Part shown: piece after piece, positions 10,417 through 19,409 of the stretch | How positions within the stretch are numbered: the first letter of the stretch is position 1 | Layout of the letters: each line of letters opens with the position of its first letter | Made by a program: the position numbers and the translations under genes | Notes under the pieces: model-generated | Database searches by the model: none | What the model was told of the DNA's origin: nothing | What the model saw: the letters and a program-made list of their open reading frames with translations, nothing else | DNA from: Chelatococcus caeni | GTDB taxonomy: Bacteria > Pseudomonadota > Alphaproteobacteria > Rhizobiales > Beijerinckiaceae | Length of the DNA: 64,000 nt | Direction of reading: 5' to 3' | NCBI RefSeq assembly: GCF_014196925.1 | Contig: NZ_JACIEN010000002.1 | Location: 124,001-188,000 of the forward strand

Positions 10417-10848
10417 TCAGGCGTCCTCGCCTTCCGTGTCGGCGAGAGCGACGACGAGGTCGACGATGCGCCGGCGCACCTTCGCGTCCTTGATGCGGAT
10501 GAAGGCCTTGGTGAGCTGCACGCCCTCGCTGGTCGACAGGAAGTCGGACACATAGCTCGAGGACGGCGCCTCGGCGAAGCCGCCGGCCACCCCGTCGGCC
10601 GCCGGCGCGCCGTCGAAGAAGAATTCCACCGGCACGCCAAGCACCTTGGCGATCTGTTGCAGGCGGCTCGCGCCGATGCGGTTCGTGCCCTTCTCGTACT
10701 TCTGCACCTGCTGGAAAGTCAGGCCGAGGGATTCGCCAAGCTTTTCCTGGCTCATGCCGACGAACATGCGTCGCATGCGCACACGGCTGCCGACATGTTT
10801 GTCGATCGGATTGGGGACTTTCTTGACGCTCGCAGGCGCTGTTCTCAT
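10417..10848 (-). CDS. XRE-family helix-turn-helix regulator
   Basis: A 143-residue DNA-binding protein with a Cro/CI-type helix-turn-helix at about residues 22-75 (VGSRVRMRRMFVGMSQEKLGE then LTFQQVQKYEKG), followed by a tail with FLSTSEGVQLTKAFIRIKDAKVRRRIVDLV. This is the rhizobial regulator usually found between lnt and metK; its targets cannot be read from sequence. The start is the ATG at 10848-10846 with GGAAG six bases upstream, and the ATG overlaps the lnt stop by four bases (ATGA), so it is coupled to lnt. No ligand domain is evident. Confidence 0.88.
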   Translation of the reverse strand: MRTAPASVKKVPNPIDKHVGSRVRMRRMFVGMSQEKLGESLGLTFQQVQKYEKGTNRIGASRLQQIAKVLGVPVEFFFDGAPAADGVAGGFAEAPSSSYVSDFLSTSEGVQLTKAFIRIKDAKVRRRIVDLVVALADTEGEDA

Positions 10849-12500
10849 GGTCTTCCCGTCCGTTCGTCGCGGCCCACCCGGCCACGTCGCCGTGCGGTCA
10901 TCGCGCCGGCGGCTACACTCAAGGTGAAGAACCAGAATACCACATCCCCGAGCCGGGCATAAATCGTCGGTGACAGGGCTTCGGGCAAGGGGGCGTCGAG
11001 GACGCCTTCCGTCCCCAGCGGCAGCGAGGCGATGATCCGGCCGTAGCCGTCGACGACCGCCGAGATGCCCGTGTTGGCCGCGCGCACCAGGGGAATGCCC
11101 TCCTCGATGCTGCGCAGCCGGGCCTGGGCCATGTGCTGGTAAGGTCCCGGCGTTTCCCCGAACCAGGCGTCGTTCGTGACGTTGAGCAGGACGCCGGGAC
11201 GCGTACCGTCTTGCGGCAGCACCGCGCCCGGAAAGATCGCCTCGTAGCAGATGAGCGCCGCCACCGGCGGCAGGCCCGGCACCGGCAGGACGGTTCGCTC
11301 GCGCCCGGCCTCGAAGCCGCCCGGCGCATGCACGAACTGGCGCAGGCCCAGACGGCGCAGCAGCCCGTCCAGCGGCAGGTATTCGCCGAAGGGGACAAGG
11401 TGAACCTTGTCGTAGATGCCGGTGATGCGGCCTTCGTCGTCGACGACCTGGACCGCATTGAAGAAGCGCAGGCTCGTCTCGCCGGGGAGCGGCTCCATCG
11501 CCCGCGCCGCGCCCGTGACGAGCACGGCCCCGGGCGGCAGGAGCGCCGCGATGGCGCCGAGGGCATCCGGGTCGCGCGCCAGAAGGAACGGAAAGGCGCT
11601 CTCCGGCCAGACGAGATGGGTGACGCCGTCCATGCCCCGAGCCGCGCCGGCCGGCGTGACGCCGGCACCCTGCGCGGCGGGCCCGTTGTCGCTGAGAGCA
11701 AGATAGCGGTTGAGGATCGCCTCCCGGTTGTCGGGCCGGAACTTGGCATCCTGCGGCAGGTTGGGCTGCATGATGCGCAGCGCGACGCCCGGCACCGTCG
11801 GCGAGGGCGCCGTGGGCACGCGCCACAGCCCATAGCCGGCCATCGCGGCCAGGATGACGAGGCCGGCGACGCTCGGCCCCGCACGGCGCCAGCGCCCGCC
11901 GTCGTCGGCGAGGGTCGCCGGTGCCGCGAGAATCGCCGCCGCGAGCACGGTCAGGCCGTAGAGCCCGACGAGGGACGCCACCTGCGCCAGGTGCTGCTGC
12001 TGGCCGAGGGCCATGCCGAGGCTGTTCCAGGGAAAGCCCGTGAGGATGTGGCCGCGCAGCCATTCGGCAACGGCAAGGCCCGCGGCGAAGGCGAGGATGC
12101 GGGCCGGGCCGGGGGACCAGATGAGCCGTGCGAGGCCGAAGCCGAGGGCATAGAAGAAGGCGAGCCCCGCGGGCAGGCCGAGGACGCCGAGCGGCAACGC
12201 CCAGGCGAACTCGTCCGCCTCCACCAGGAAGGCGGCGCCGAGCCACCACAGGCCGGCGAGAAAATAGCCGAAGCCGAACCACCAGCCGATCGCCGCGGCC
12301 GCCAGCACCGTGCGCGTCGGCGTGCGCCCGCCCGCCCCGTCGATGAGCCAGACGGCGAGCGGCAGGCTAATGAAAAGGATGGGCCACAGCCCGAAGGGCG
12401 GCATGGCGAGGGCGGCGAGCGCCCCTGCCGCGAAGGCCGTGAGGCGCCGTCGCCAGCCCCAGGACAGGACGACGCCGCGCGCGAAGCCGGCGAGCGTCAA
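10845..12500 (-). CDS. lnt: Apolipoprotein N-acyltransferase
   Basis: Inner-membrane enzyme that adds the third acyl chain to the amino-terminal cysteine of lipoproteins. The amino half has about six hydrophobic spans (residues 21-225); the carboxy half is a nitrilase-type domain with the catalytic triad Glu300 (WPES), Lys365 (YDKVHLVPFGEY) and Cys418 (LICYE), and a last membrane span near 520-540. The 551 residues are normal. The start is a TTG at 12500-12498 that overlaps the stop of the CorC-like gene (TTGA); the next ATG would remove the first membrane span, so the TTG is preferred. Part of the phoH-ybeY-corC-lnt-XRE run. Confidence 0.95.
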   Translation of the reverse strand: MTLAGFARGVVLSWGWRRRLTAFAAGALAALAMPPFGLWPILFISLPLAVWLIDGAGGRTPTRTVLAAAAIGWWFGFGYFLAGLWWLGAAFLVEADEFAWALPLGVLGLPAGLAFFYALGFGLARLIWSPGPARILAFAAGLAVAEWLRGHILTGFPWNSLGMALGQQQHLAQVASLVGLYGLTVLAAAILAAPATLADDGGRWRRAGPSVAGLVILAAMAGYGLWRVPTAPSPTVPGVALRIMQPNLPQDAKFRPDNREAILNRYLALSDNGPAAQGAGVTPAGAARGMDGVTHLVWPESAFPFLLARDPDALGAIAALLPPGAVLVTGAARAMEPLPGETSLRFFNAVQVVDDEGRITGIYDKVHLVPFGEYLPLDGLLRRLGLRQFVHAPGGFEAGRERTVLPVPGLPPVAALICYEAIFPGAVLPQDGTRPGVLLNVTNDAWFGETPGPYQHMAQARLRSIEEGIPLVRAANTGISAVVDGYGRIIASLPLGTEGVLDAPLPEALSPTIYARLGDVVFWFFTLSVAAGAMTARRRGRVGRDERTGRP

Positions 12501-13627
12501 GCGGCGGCCCCCGGCTTCTGATCCTCCAGCGCGTCCCGCGCCGGAGCCACGGTGCCTTCCGTCACGGGCGTGGGCGCTTCGGCCCCCCCGCCCTCGGCCC
12601 TGCGGCCGGCGCGGCGCACCGGGGCCGGCTCGGTCCTGACCTTGTGGATGCGGATCTTCTTCAGGCGGCGCGGGTCGGCATCGAGCACCTCGAACTCGAG
12701 GCCCTCGGGCCCCGGCACCAGCTCGCCGCGCACCGGCACGCGGCCGGCGAGGGTGACGATGAGGCCGCCCAGCGTGTCGACCTCCTCGGCGATATCCGCC
12801 TCGGCGAGCTCGACGCCGAGGGCTTCCGAGACGTCCTCGAGGCTGGCGCGTGCATCGATGATCCAGCGCTCATCGCCGTCGGCGACGATCTGCGAGGCCT
12901 CCTCGTCGTCGTGCTCGTCCTCGATGTCGCCCACGATCATCTCGACGATGTCCTCCATCGAGACGAGGCCGTCGGTGCCGCCGTATTCGTCGATGACGAG
13001 GGCCATGTGCGTGCGCGTGGTCTGCATCTTCACGAGCAGGTCCATGGCCGGCATGGACGGCGGCACGAAGAGCACCGGGCGCAGGATGCTGGCCCGCGAG
13101 AGCGGGGCCTCGAGGTCGACGCCGAGCCGCATGGCCTGGGCCTGCACCTCCACCGGCGCATCGCCGCGGCCGCGCCCGACGTTGCGGCGCAGGCGCTCGC
13201 GCCCGGCCGTCTCGGCCCGCGCTGCGATGTAGTCGACGAAATCGCGGATGTGCACCATGCCGAGCGGCTCGTCGAGATTCTCGCCATAGACGGGAATGCG
13301 CGAATGGCCGGCCGTGCGGAAGAGGTGCAGCACGCTCGCGAGGGTGGCGGAAGCCTGGACGGCGACGATGTCGGCGCGCGGCACCATCACGTCGTTGACG
13401 CGCAGCTCGCGCAGCGACAGGACGTTCTTGAGCAGGGAACGCTCGATCGGCGTGAATTCTCCGCCGGGCAAATTTGTGTCGAGCGCATCCGCGAGATCCT
13501 CGCGGATCGAGGGGCCGGCCTTCAGCCTGAGGCCCGTGAGCAGCCGCTCTATCCAGCTTTCGTGCTCTCCATCCCGCCCGTGTGGGGCGGGCCTCGCTTC
13601 CTCGCTCGAACTTCGATCCTCGCTCAT
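12497..13627 (-). CDS. HlyC/CorC-family CBS-domain transporter-associated protein
   Basis: A 376-residue protein of the HlyC/CorC (TlyC) family, cited in E. coli as a helper of cobalt/magnesium efflux. It has no membrane spans. Two CBS repeats lie near residues 72-135 (DVMVPRADIVAVQ...GHSRIPVYGENLDEPLGMVHIRD) and 165-215 (LVIDEYGGTDGLVSMEDIVEMIVGDIEDE), and a CorC carboxy-terminal domain near 230-310 (LGGLIVTLAGRVPVRGE). The tail is low in complexity (GGGAEAPTPVTEG). The ATG at 13627-13625 has an AAGAAGGA site, better than the ATG at 13651. Stop and lnt start overlap by four bases. It follows ybeY, the standard phoH-ybeY-corC-lnt order. Confidence 0.92.
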   Translation of the reverse strand: MSEDRSSSEEARPAPHGRDGEHESWIERLLTGLRLKAGPSIREDLADALDTNLPGGEFTPIERSLLKNVLSLRELRVNDVMVPRADIVAVQASATLASVLHLFRTAGHSRIPVYGENLDEPLGMVHIRDFVDYIAARAETAGRERLRRNVGRGRGDAPVEVQAQAMRLGVDLEAPLSRASILRPVLFVPPSMPAMDLLVKMQTTRTHMALVIDEYGGTDGLVSMEDIVEMIVGDIEDEHDDEEASQIVADGDERWIIDARASLEDVSEALGVELAEADIAEEVDTLGGLIVTLAGRVPVRGELVPGPEGLEFEVLDADPRRLKKIRIHKVRTEPAPVRRAGRRAEGGGAEAPTPVTEGTVAPARDALEDQKPGAAA

Positions 13628-13730
13628 CGTCCTTCTTGGCTCCAGGAGCATGATCGCCAAGGGCCGCGGCCCGTTCGGAGGCGCTTCATGCACTAACAAC
13701 GACTTGGGGGCGGGATGATCCCGCCACCCT

Positions 13731-14222
13731 TCACTCGCCCAAGGCCGCACCGGCGTAAGGATCGGCGATGCCGAGCCCCGCCAGGATGCGGATCTCGAGA
13801 CCTTCCATCTCCTCGGCCTCGACGTCCGTCTCGTGATCATAACCGAGAAGATGCAGCATCCCATGCACGACGAGATGGGAGAGGTGGTCGGCCAGGGCCT
13901 TGCCCTCCTCGTCCGCCTCCCGCCGCGTGGTCTCGAAGGCGATGATGACATCGCCGATATGGGGTGCCGAGGCCAGTTGTTGAGGAGGGCATGCGGGGAA
14001 GGACAACACGTTTGTCGCCTTGTCCTTGCCGCGCCAGCGGGCGTTGAGCGCGCGCACCGCCTCGTCGTCCGCAAGGACGATGCTCACCTCGGCGCCCGGC
14101 GCGAAGGCGCGCCCGCCGGCATCGAGGGCCGCCTGCGCCGCGCGCGCGACGAGCGCATCCGCGCCGGCCAGTTCGTCCCAGCCCTCGCTCTCGACGGCGA
14201 TGTCGATATTGGCGCCCCTCAC
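13731..14222 (-). CDS. ybeY: Endoribonuclease YbeY (rRNA maturation factor)
   Basis: Single-strand-specific metal-dependent endoribonuclease used in 16S rRNA 3' maturation and ribosome quality control. The signature HGMLHLLGYDH at residues 120-130 gives the three zinc ligands His120, His124 and His130. The 163 residues are normal. The start is a GTG at 14222-14220, two bases after the phoH stop; no ATG lies in range that keeps the amino-terminal strand. The carboxy end EGLEIRILAGLGIADPY matches alphaproteobacterial relatives. Confidence 0.95.
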   Translation of the reverse strand: MRGANIDIAVESEGWDELAGADALVARAAQAALDAGGRAFAPGAEVSIVLADDEAVRALNARWRGKDKATNVLSFPACPPQQLASAPHIGDVIIAFETTRREADEEGKALADHLSHLVVHGMLHLLGYDHETDVEAEEMEGLEIRILAGLGIADPYAGAALGE

Positions 14223-14224
14223 GC

Positions 14225-15268
14225 TCAGATCCCCCGGCCGACCTCGTCATAGGCCTTGACGATGCGCCGCACGAGCTCATGCCGCACCACGTCCGCCTCC
14301 TTGAAGGTGATGCGGCCGATGCCCTCGACGCCGTCGAGGATGCGCACCGCCTCGACGAGGCCCGACACCTGCCCGGGCGGCAGGTCGATCTGCGAGGGAT
14401 CGCCCGTGACGATCATGCGCGAGCCTTCGCCGAGCCGGGTCAGGAACATCTTCATCTGCATGGACGTGCAGTTCTGCGCCTCGTCGAGCAGGATCGCGGC
14501 ATTGGTGAGCGTGCGCCCGCGCATGAAGGCGAGCGGCGCGATCTCGATGACGCCGGTGGACAGGCCGCGCTCGACGTGGCGCGCCTCCATGAAGTCGTAG
14601 AGCGCGTCGTAGACCGGCCTGAGATACGGGTCGACCTTCTCGCGCATGTCGCCGGGCAGGAAGCCGAGGCGCTCGCCCGCCTCCACCGCCGGGCGCGACA
14701 GGACGAGCCGCTCGACGACGCCCTGCTCGAGCAGCGAGACGGCATGGCCCACGGCGAGCCAGGTCTTGCCGGTGCCGGCCGGGCCCTCGGCGAAGACGAG
14801 CTCGCAGCGGCGCAGGAGGCGCAGATAGGCGTCCTGCGCCGCGTTGCGCGCCCTGACGGCGCCGCGCTTGCGCGTCGCGATCTGCTCGAAGGTCGAGCGC
14901 TGCTGCGCCTCGTCCGCCGGCGGGAAGAGCGAGCCTTGGCGGGCGCTCTCGGCAATGGCGCCATCGACGTCGCCGATGGAGACGATCTCGCCGGCGCGCG
15001 CCCGCTCGTAGAGGCTCTGCAGCACGCGGCGCGCCTGCTCGGCCGCCTCGCTCGTGCCGCGGATGACGATGTGGTTGCCGTTGGCGTTGGCGAGCACGCC
15101 GAGACGCCGCTCGAGATGGGCGAGGTTCTGGTCGTACTGGCCGGCGACGACGCTGGCGAGCCGGTTGTCTTCGAAGGCGATCTTGATCTCCGGGGCATCG
15201 CGGGCTCCGCCATAGGCCTGCGATCTGTCCTTCACCTGACGCTGCGGCAGACCATCGTCTGGCTTCAA
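14225..15268 (-). CDS. phoH: PhoH-like ATPase (YbeZ type)
   Basis: Cytoplasmic ATPase of the PhoH family; its ybeZ-type members work with YbeY in rRNA processing. Walker A is GPAGTGKT at residues 162-169 and Walker B is AAILLDEAQN near 256-265, with FLTRLGEGSRMIVTGDPSQIDLP after it. The amino part (ASVVAGQYDQNLAHLERRLGV...NHIVIRG) is a KH-like RNA-binding region. The start is a TTG at 15268-15266 supported by AGGAG seven bases upstream; GTG at codon 12 is the alternative. Lies 18 bases after the miaB stop on the same strand, so miaB-phoH-ybeY-corC-lnt-XRE may be one long transcript. Confidence 0.95.
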   Translation of the reverse strand: MKPDDGLPQRQVKDRSQAYGGARDAPEIKIAFEDNRLASVVAGQYDQNLAHLERRLGVLANANGNHIVIRGTSEAAEQARRVLQSLYERARAGEIVSIGDVDGAIAESARQGSLFPPADEAQQRSTFEQIATRKRGAVRARNAAQDAYLRLLRRCELVFAEGPAGTGKTWLAVGHAVSLLEQGVVERLVLSRPAVEAGERLGFLPGDMREKVDPYLRPVYDALYDFMEARHVERGLSTGVIEIAPLAFMRGRTLTNAAILLDEAQNCTSMQMKMFLTRLGEGSRMIVTGDPSQIDLPPGQVSGLVEAVRILDGVEGIGRITFKEADVVRHELVRRIVKAYDEVGRGI

Positions 15269-15286
15269 GCTCGTTCTCCTCGCGTC

Positions 15287-16657
15287 CTAGGCTGCGCTCG
15301 CCCTCTCTTCGGGCGGGCCGGCAGCGAGCCGGCCGAACAGGCTGTTGGGGGCCGTCCCGACGATCTCGACCGGGACGATGTCGCCGACGGTGAGGCCCTC
15401 GGCCTCGAGCTGCACCGCCTGCAGATAGGGCGATTTGCCGGCGAGCTGGCCGGCATGGCGCCCGGGCCGCTCGATGAGGACATCGACCGTGCGCCCGACG
15501 GTCGCCGCGTTGAACGCGCGCCGGTCCTCGTCGAGGGCGGCCTGCAGGCGCGCGAGCCGCTCGGCCTTGACGGGCTCGGGCACCTGCCCCTCCATCTCCG
15601 CCGCCGGCGTGCCGGGGCGCGGGCTGTACTTGAAGGAATAGGCGCTGGCGAAGCCGATGTCGGCGACGAGGCGCATGGTGGCCTCAAAATCGGCATCGCT
15701 CTCGCCGGGAAAGCCCACGATGAAATCGGACGACAACGCGATGTCGGGACGGGCCTTGCGCACCGCGTCGATGATGCGCCGGTATTCGTCGCCGGTATGG
15801 CGGCGGTTCATGGCGGCGAGGATGCCGTCCGAGCCCGCCTGCACCGGCAGGTGGAGATAGGGCATCAGCGCCGGCAGGTCGCGATGGGCGGCGATCAGCG
15901 TCTCGTCCATGTCGCGCGGATGGCTCGTGGTGTAGCGCAGGCGCGCGACGCCAGGCACCTCGGCCAGGCGCTCGAGCAGCATGCCGAGCGTCCAGTCGCG
16001 CCCGTCCGGCCCCTCGCCGTGATAGGCGTTGACGTTCTGGCCGATGATGGTGATCTCGCGCACGCCCGCCCCGGCGAGCCGCTCGGCCTCGGCGAGGATC
16101 TTGGCGACGGGGCGGGAGACCTCGGCGCCGCGCGTATAGGGCACGACGCAGAAGGTACAGAACTTGTCGCAGCCCTCCTGCACGGTGAGGAAGGCCGAGA
16201 CGCCGCGGGCACGGATCTTCTCCCGCGCCGGGGCCGGCAGGTGGTCGAACTTGTCCTCGGCCGGGAATTCCGTGTCGACGACGCCGGGACGCGCGCTCGC
16301 CTCGGCGAGGAGCTCGGGCAGGCGGTGGTAGCTCTGCGGCCCGACCACGAGGTCGACGACCGGCGCGCGGCGCACGATCTCTCCGCCCTCGGCCTGGGCC
16401 ACGCAGCCGGCGACGACGACCTGCGTCCCGCGCCCTTCGGTGGCGCGTTCCTTCTTCATCTCGCGCAGGCGGCCGAGCTCCGAATAGACCTTTTCGGCGG
16501 CCTTCTCGCGGATGTGGCAGGTGTTGAGGATGACGAGGTCGGCGTCCTCCGCCGTTCCGGCCTCCACATAGCCCTTGGCTGCCAGCGCGTCCGCCATGCG
16601 CTCCGCATCGTAGACGTTCATCTGACAGCCGTAGGATTTGACGAAAACCTTCTTCAC
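15287..16657 (-). CDS. miaB: tRNA-2-methylthio-N6-isopentenyladenosine synthase
   Basis: Radical-SAM methylthiotransferase that converts i6A37 to ms2i6A37 in tRNAs. The amino-terminal cluster cysteines are Cys11 (YGCQMN), Cys47 (NTCHIR) and Cys85 (GCVAQ); the radical-SAM triad is Cys163, Cys167 and Cys170 in [15 protein letters not shown] domain ends the 456 residues ([20 protein letters not shown]). The start is GTG at 16657-16655 and gives the usual [14 protein letters not shown] start. Upstream lie an acyltransferase and fur on the same strand, as in other Rhizobiales. Confidence 0.97.
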   Translation of the reverse strand: MKKVFVKSYGCQMNVYDAERMADALAAKGYVEAGTAEDADLVILNTCHIREKAAEKVYSELGRLREMKKERATEGRGTQVVVAGCVAQAEGGEIVRRAPVVDLVVGPQSYHRLPELLAEASARPGVVDTEFPAEDKFDHLPAPAREKIRARGVSAFLTVQEGCDKFCTFCVVPYTRGAEVSRPVAKILAEAERLAGAGVREITIIGQNVNAYHGEGPDGRDWTLGMLLERLAEVPGVARLRYTTSHPRDMDETLIAAHRDLPALMPYLHLPVQAGSDGILAAMNRRHTGDEYRRIIDAVRKARPDIALSSDFIVGFPGESDADFEATMRLVADIGFASAYSFKYSPRPGTPAAEMEGQVPEPVKAERLARLQAALDEDRRAFNAATVGRTVDVLIERPGRHAGQLAGKSPYLQAVQLEAEGLTVGDIVPVEIVGTAPNSLFGRLAAGPPEERASAA

Positions 16658-16785
16658 TGCCTGCCTGCCACCCGCTTTCGACTCAACGCTCCGGGCCGAC
16701 CTGCCCGTCCCTCCTGTTTAAGGCTTCTCGCCTCCGGAGAGAATAGGCAAGGCAAGACGGCGGATGAATGACGTGGCCGGCGGCC

Positions 16786-17583
16786 TCAGGGGCCGCTCGC
16801 CCGCGCCGCCCGCGCGGCCGCGCGCACCACGTCCTCGGCCGCCTTCGTCGCCTCCTTGCGGTCGCTGCCGCCGTTGAAGGCGATGGGCTCGCCCCAGGTG
16901 ATGCGCACGTCGAACGGCGCTCCCGAGATGACCGCGGCGAGGTGCGGCGCAAGCTCCATGTCCCCGTGCCAGGCGATGTCGGGCCGCTCGTTGCGGCCGA
17001 GCGGCAGGCCGTGGCGGCCGACATAGGTGATGGCGAGGGGCCGCAGCACGATCTCGGACGCGGGCGCCTCGGCATCGGCCACCGCATCGCGCGCGGCCCC
17101 CACGAGGGCGGAGCGGAAGGGCAGGATGCGCAGGCCGTCCCCTGTGGTGCCCTCCGCAAAGAGCACCATGGCGTCGCCCCGGCGCAGCCTGTGCGCCACC
17201 TCGACATTGGTTGCCGCCGTCGCCTTGCGGCGCGTGCGGTCGATGAAGACCGTGCGCTGCAGCCGGGCGAGCAGGCCGACGACCGGCCAGCCGTTCACCT
17301 CGGCCTTGGCGATGAAGGAGAGCGGCGTCAGCGTCGAGATGACGGGAATATCGAGCCACGAGACGTGGTTGGCGAGGATGAGGGCCGCCTCGCGGCCGTT
17401 CGGCGGCCTGCCCTCCACCTTGATGCGGATGCCGAGCACGCGGCAGATGAAGCGGTGGTAGACGAGGGGGATGAGGCGCGCCGCCCGGCTGTCGAGCCTG
17501 ACCGCGAGCGCCTGCAGCGGGATACCGACGAGCGTCGCCGGCACGATGAGCGACAGGCGCAGAATGCCCCGCAGCGACAGCAT
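16786..17583 (-). CDS. 1-acyl-sn-glycerol-3-phosphate acyltransferase-like protein
   Basis: Acyltransferase of the PlsC/LpxL-like family, probably using acyl carriers to acylate lysophosphatidate or an ornithine-lipid precursor at the inner membrane. Motifs: NHVSWLD (His73 and Asp78, the HX4D dyad), FIDRTRR near 112, and FAEGTTGDG near 137 in place of the common FPEGT. One hydrophobic span near residues 8-26 should tether it. 265 residues. Chosen start ATG 17583-17581, just after the fur stop; an upstream frame extension to 17622 would run into fur. Whether it is PlsC proper or OlsA-like cannot be settled from sequence. fur-acyltransferase-miaB is a common rhizobial order. Confidence 0.88.
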   Translation of the reverse strand: MLSLRGILRLSLIVPATLVGIPLQALAVRLDSRAARLIPLVYHRFICRVLGIRIKVEGRPPNGREAALILANHVSWLDIPVISTLTPLSFIAKAEVNGWPVVGLLARLQRTVFIDRTRRKATAATNVEVAHRLRRGDAMVLFAEGTTGDGLRILPFRSALVGAARDAVADAEAPASEIVLRPLAITYVGRHGLPLGRNERPDIAWHGDMELAPHLAAVISGAPFDVRITWGEPIAFNGGSDRKEATKAAEDVVRAAARAARASGP

Positions 17584-17590
17584 GGCTCGT

Positions 17591-18034
17591 TCAGTCCGCC
17601 TTGTCCTCGAGCGGCACGGCATAGAGCTCGAGCCGGTGGTGCACCAGGCGGTAGCCGAGGCGCCGGGCGATCTCGGCCTGGAGCCGCTCGATCTCCTCGG
17701 AGTGGAATTCGATGACGTCGCCGGTATTCATGTCGATGAGGTGGTCGTGGTGCTCCTTCGGGGCGCGCTCGTAGCGCGCGCGGCCGTCGCCGAACTGGTG
17801 TCGCTCGATGATGCCCTTGTCTTCGAAGAGCTTGACGGTGCGGTAGACGGTAGACAGCGAGATGCGCTCGTCGACGGCCGCCGCGCGCCGGTGCAGCTCG
17901 ACGACATCGGGATGGTCGTCGGCATCGCCGAGCACCTTGGCGATGACGCGGCGCGGGCCGGTCATGCGCATCCCGCGGGCGACGCAGGCGCGTTCGATGG
18001 CGTTGCCTTGCAGTCTGCGCTTCACCCCCGCCAA
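17591..18034 (-). CDS. fur: Fur-family metal-responsive repressor (Fur/Mur type)
   Basis: Ferric-uptake-regulator family repressor. The 147 residues show the winged helix (MRMTGPRRVIAKVL, STVYRTVKLFEDKGIIERH) and the metal/dimer domain with EHHDHLIDMNTGDVIEF and HHRLELYAVPL. There is no CxxC pair, as in the alphaproteobacterial Fur/Mur branch, which in Rhizobium and Brucella senses manganese instead of iron, so a Mur role is likely but inferred. The start is a TTG at 18034-18032 with GGGAGG eight bases upstream; GTG at codon 4 is the alternative. Only one cysteine (near residue 17) is present. Confidence 0.92.
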   Translation of the reverse strand: MAGVKRRLQGNAIERACVARGMRMTGPRRVIAKVLGDADDHPDVVELHRRAAAVDERISLSTVYRTVKLFEDKGIIERHQFGDGRARYERAPKEHHDHLIDMNTGDVIEFHSEEIERLQAEIARRLGYRLVHHRLELYAVPLEDKAD

Positions 18035-18114
18035 GCGGCCCGCCTCCCTTTCCTCATCATCCCGCTCTTATAGGAAGCCGGATGACGCGCGTCCATGCCG
18101 GCCGGAAGCGCGGC

Positions 18115-18615
18115 TCACGACAGGTCGCGCGCCATGACGAGGGCGGTCGCCGTGCTGCCGTCGGCCTTGCGATAATAGCCGTTACGCCGGCCGACCTCCT
18201 CGAAGCCGAAGCGCCGGTAGAGCGCCAGGGCCGGGGCATTCTCGGCCTCGACCTCGAGGAAGATGCGCCGGGCGCCGCGTCCGGCGAGCGAGCCGAGGTG
18301 ATGGGCGAGGAGGTGGCGGGCGAGCCCCCGGCCCCGCCGCGCCTCGGCGACGGCGATGGTCAGGATCTCCGCCTCGTCGGCGGCGATGCGCGACAGGGCA
18401 AAGCCGTCGAGGGCCCGGCCATCCGCCGCAAGGACGCCCTCCGCCACGTTGGTGCCTGCGGCGATGAGCCGCTCGAACTCACTCGCCTCCCAGCCGCGGG
18501 CGAAGGAGGCGGCGTGGATGGCCGCGACCGCCGCCGCGTCGGCAGGCGACAGCGGCCTGACGGAGGCTGCGGGAAGATTGGATGAAGCGCGGCCCAGCCA
18601 GCGGTCGAGAATCAT
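18115..18615 (-). CDS. rimI: Ribosomal protein bS18-alanine N-acetyltransferase (RimI-like)
   Basis: GNAT-fold acetyltransferase, by position and sequence RimI, which acetylates the amino end of ribosomal protein S18. The acetyl-CoA loop is RRGRGLARHLLAHH near residues 93-106, preceded by the strand AEILTIAV and followed by FLEVEAENAPALALYRRFGFEEVGRRNGYY, a clear RimI signature. 166 residues. It lies 24 bases after tsaB on the same strand; tsaB-rimI adjacency is widely conserved and supports the name. The next gene downstream is fur. Confidence 0.9.
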   Translation of the reverse strand: MILDRWLGRASSNLPAASVRPLSPADAAAVAAIHAASFARGWEASEFERLIAAGTNVAEGVLAADGRALDGFALSRIAADEAEILTIAVAEARRGRGLARHLLAHHLGSLAGRGARRIFLEVEAENAPALALYRRFGFEEVGRRNGYYRKADGSTATALVMARDLS

Positions 18616-18639
18616 GGCGCGCCGATTATCACCGATGGC

Positions 18640-19317
18640 TCAGCGCCGGGGAATGCGCATGTGTTCCTGCGGCTTGGCGTCGGGGGCGCGCAGGTAGACG
18701 GGCTTGGGCAGCGCCGTCGCCGGGTCGGCCGCCATGCCGAGCCGCGCCACCCAGGCGATGTGCGGCGCGATCTCGGCATCGGCGATCTTGGCGTCGACGC
18801 CGAGATTGCGCAGCTCGTGGCCGAGGATCGCCGCGCCGGAGCCGGCGATGGTCATGGGGCCCGAGCCGATGACGCGGGCGGCATCGCGCACCGAGACGTG
18901 GCGGGCCGGCACGATGGTGCGCCCGCCGGCCGCGATGCACTGGAAGTAGAGATGGCCGTGGCGCGCATCGATGGCCGCGGCATTGAGGCGGTTGCCGCCG
19001 GCCGCGACGAGCGGCGCGAGGAAGGCCGACAAGGTGGTGACGCCGACGACCGGCACGCCGGCGGCAAGGCCGATGGCCCGGGCCGCCGAGATGCCGACGC
19101 GCAGGCCCGTGAAGCTGCCGGGACCCACGGTGACCGCGACGCGGTCGAGCGTTTCGAAGCCGCCCGGCACGGCCGCCATGACGCGCTCGACGAGCGGCAG
19201 CAGCGCCTCGGCGTGGCCGCGCGCGAGCACCATGGTCTCTTCCGCAAGAACCGTGCTGCCGTCGAGAACGCAGGCGGAACAGGCGCCGAGCGCCGTGTCG
19301 ATGCCGAGAACGCGCAA
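18640..19317 (-). CDS. tsaB: tRNA threonylcarbamoyladenosine biosynthesis protein TsaB
   Basis: TsaB, the inactive TsaD paralogue that with TsaD and TsaE makes t6A37 in tRNAs. The ASKHA-fold start is MRVLGIDTALGACSACVLDG, with VAVTVGPGSFTGLRVGISAARAI near residues 60-80, the family signature. 225 residues. The start is TTG at 19317-19315 with GGGAGA eight bases upstream; the next ATG would remove the conserved GIDTA loop. Paired with rimI downstream. Confidence 0.94.
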   Translation of the reverse strand: MRVLGIDTALGACSACVLDGSTVLAEETMVLARGHAEALLPLVERVMAAVPGGFETLDRVAVTVGPGSFTGLRVGISAARAIGLAAGVPVVGVTTLSAFLAPLVAAGGNRLNAAAIDARHGHLYFQCIAAGGRTIVPARHVSVRDAARVIGSGPMTIAGSGAAILGHELRNLGVDAKIADAEIAPHIAWVARLGMAADPATALPKPVYLRAPDAKPQEHMRIPRR

Positions 19318-19409
19318 ACTGAAGTCTCCCTCGCTGGCACGTCCTCTAGATCGCCGCGCGCGACGCTGGCAACCGTTTTTCGCGTTCCGCCGGGCCTGGC
19401 CCCAAGCCC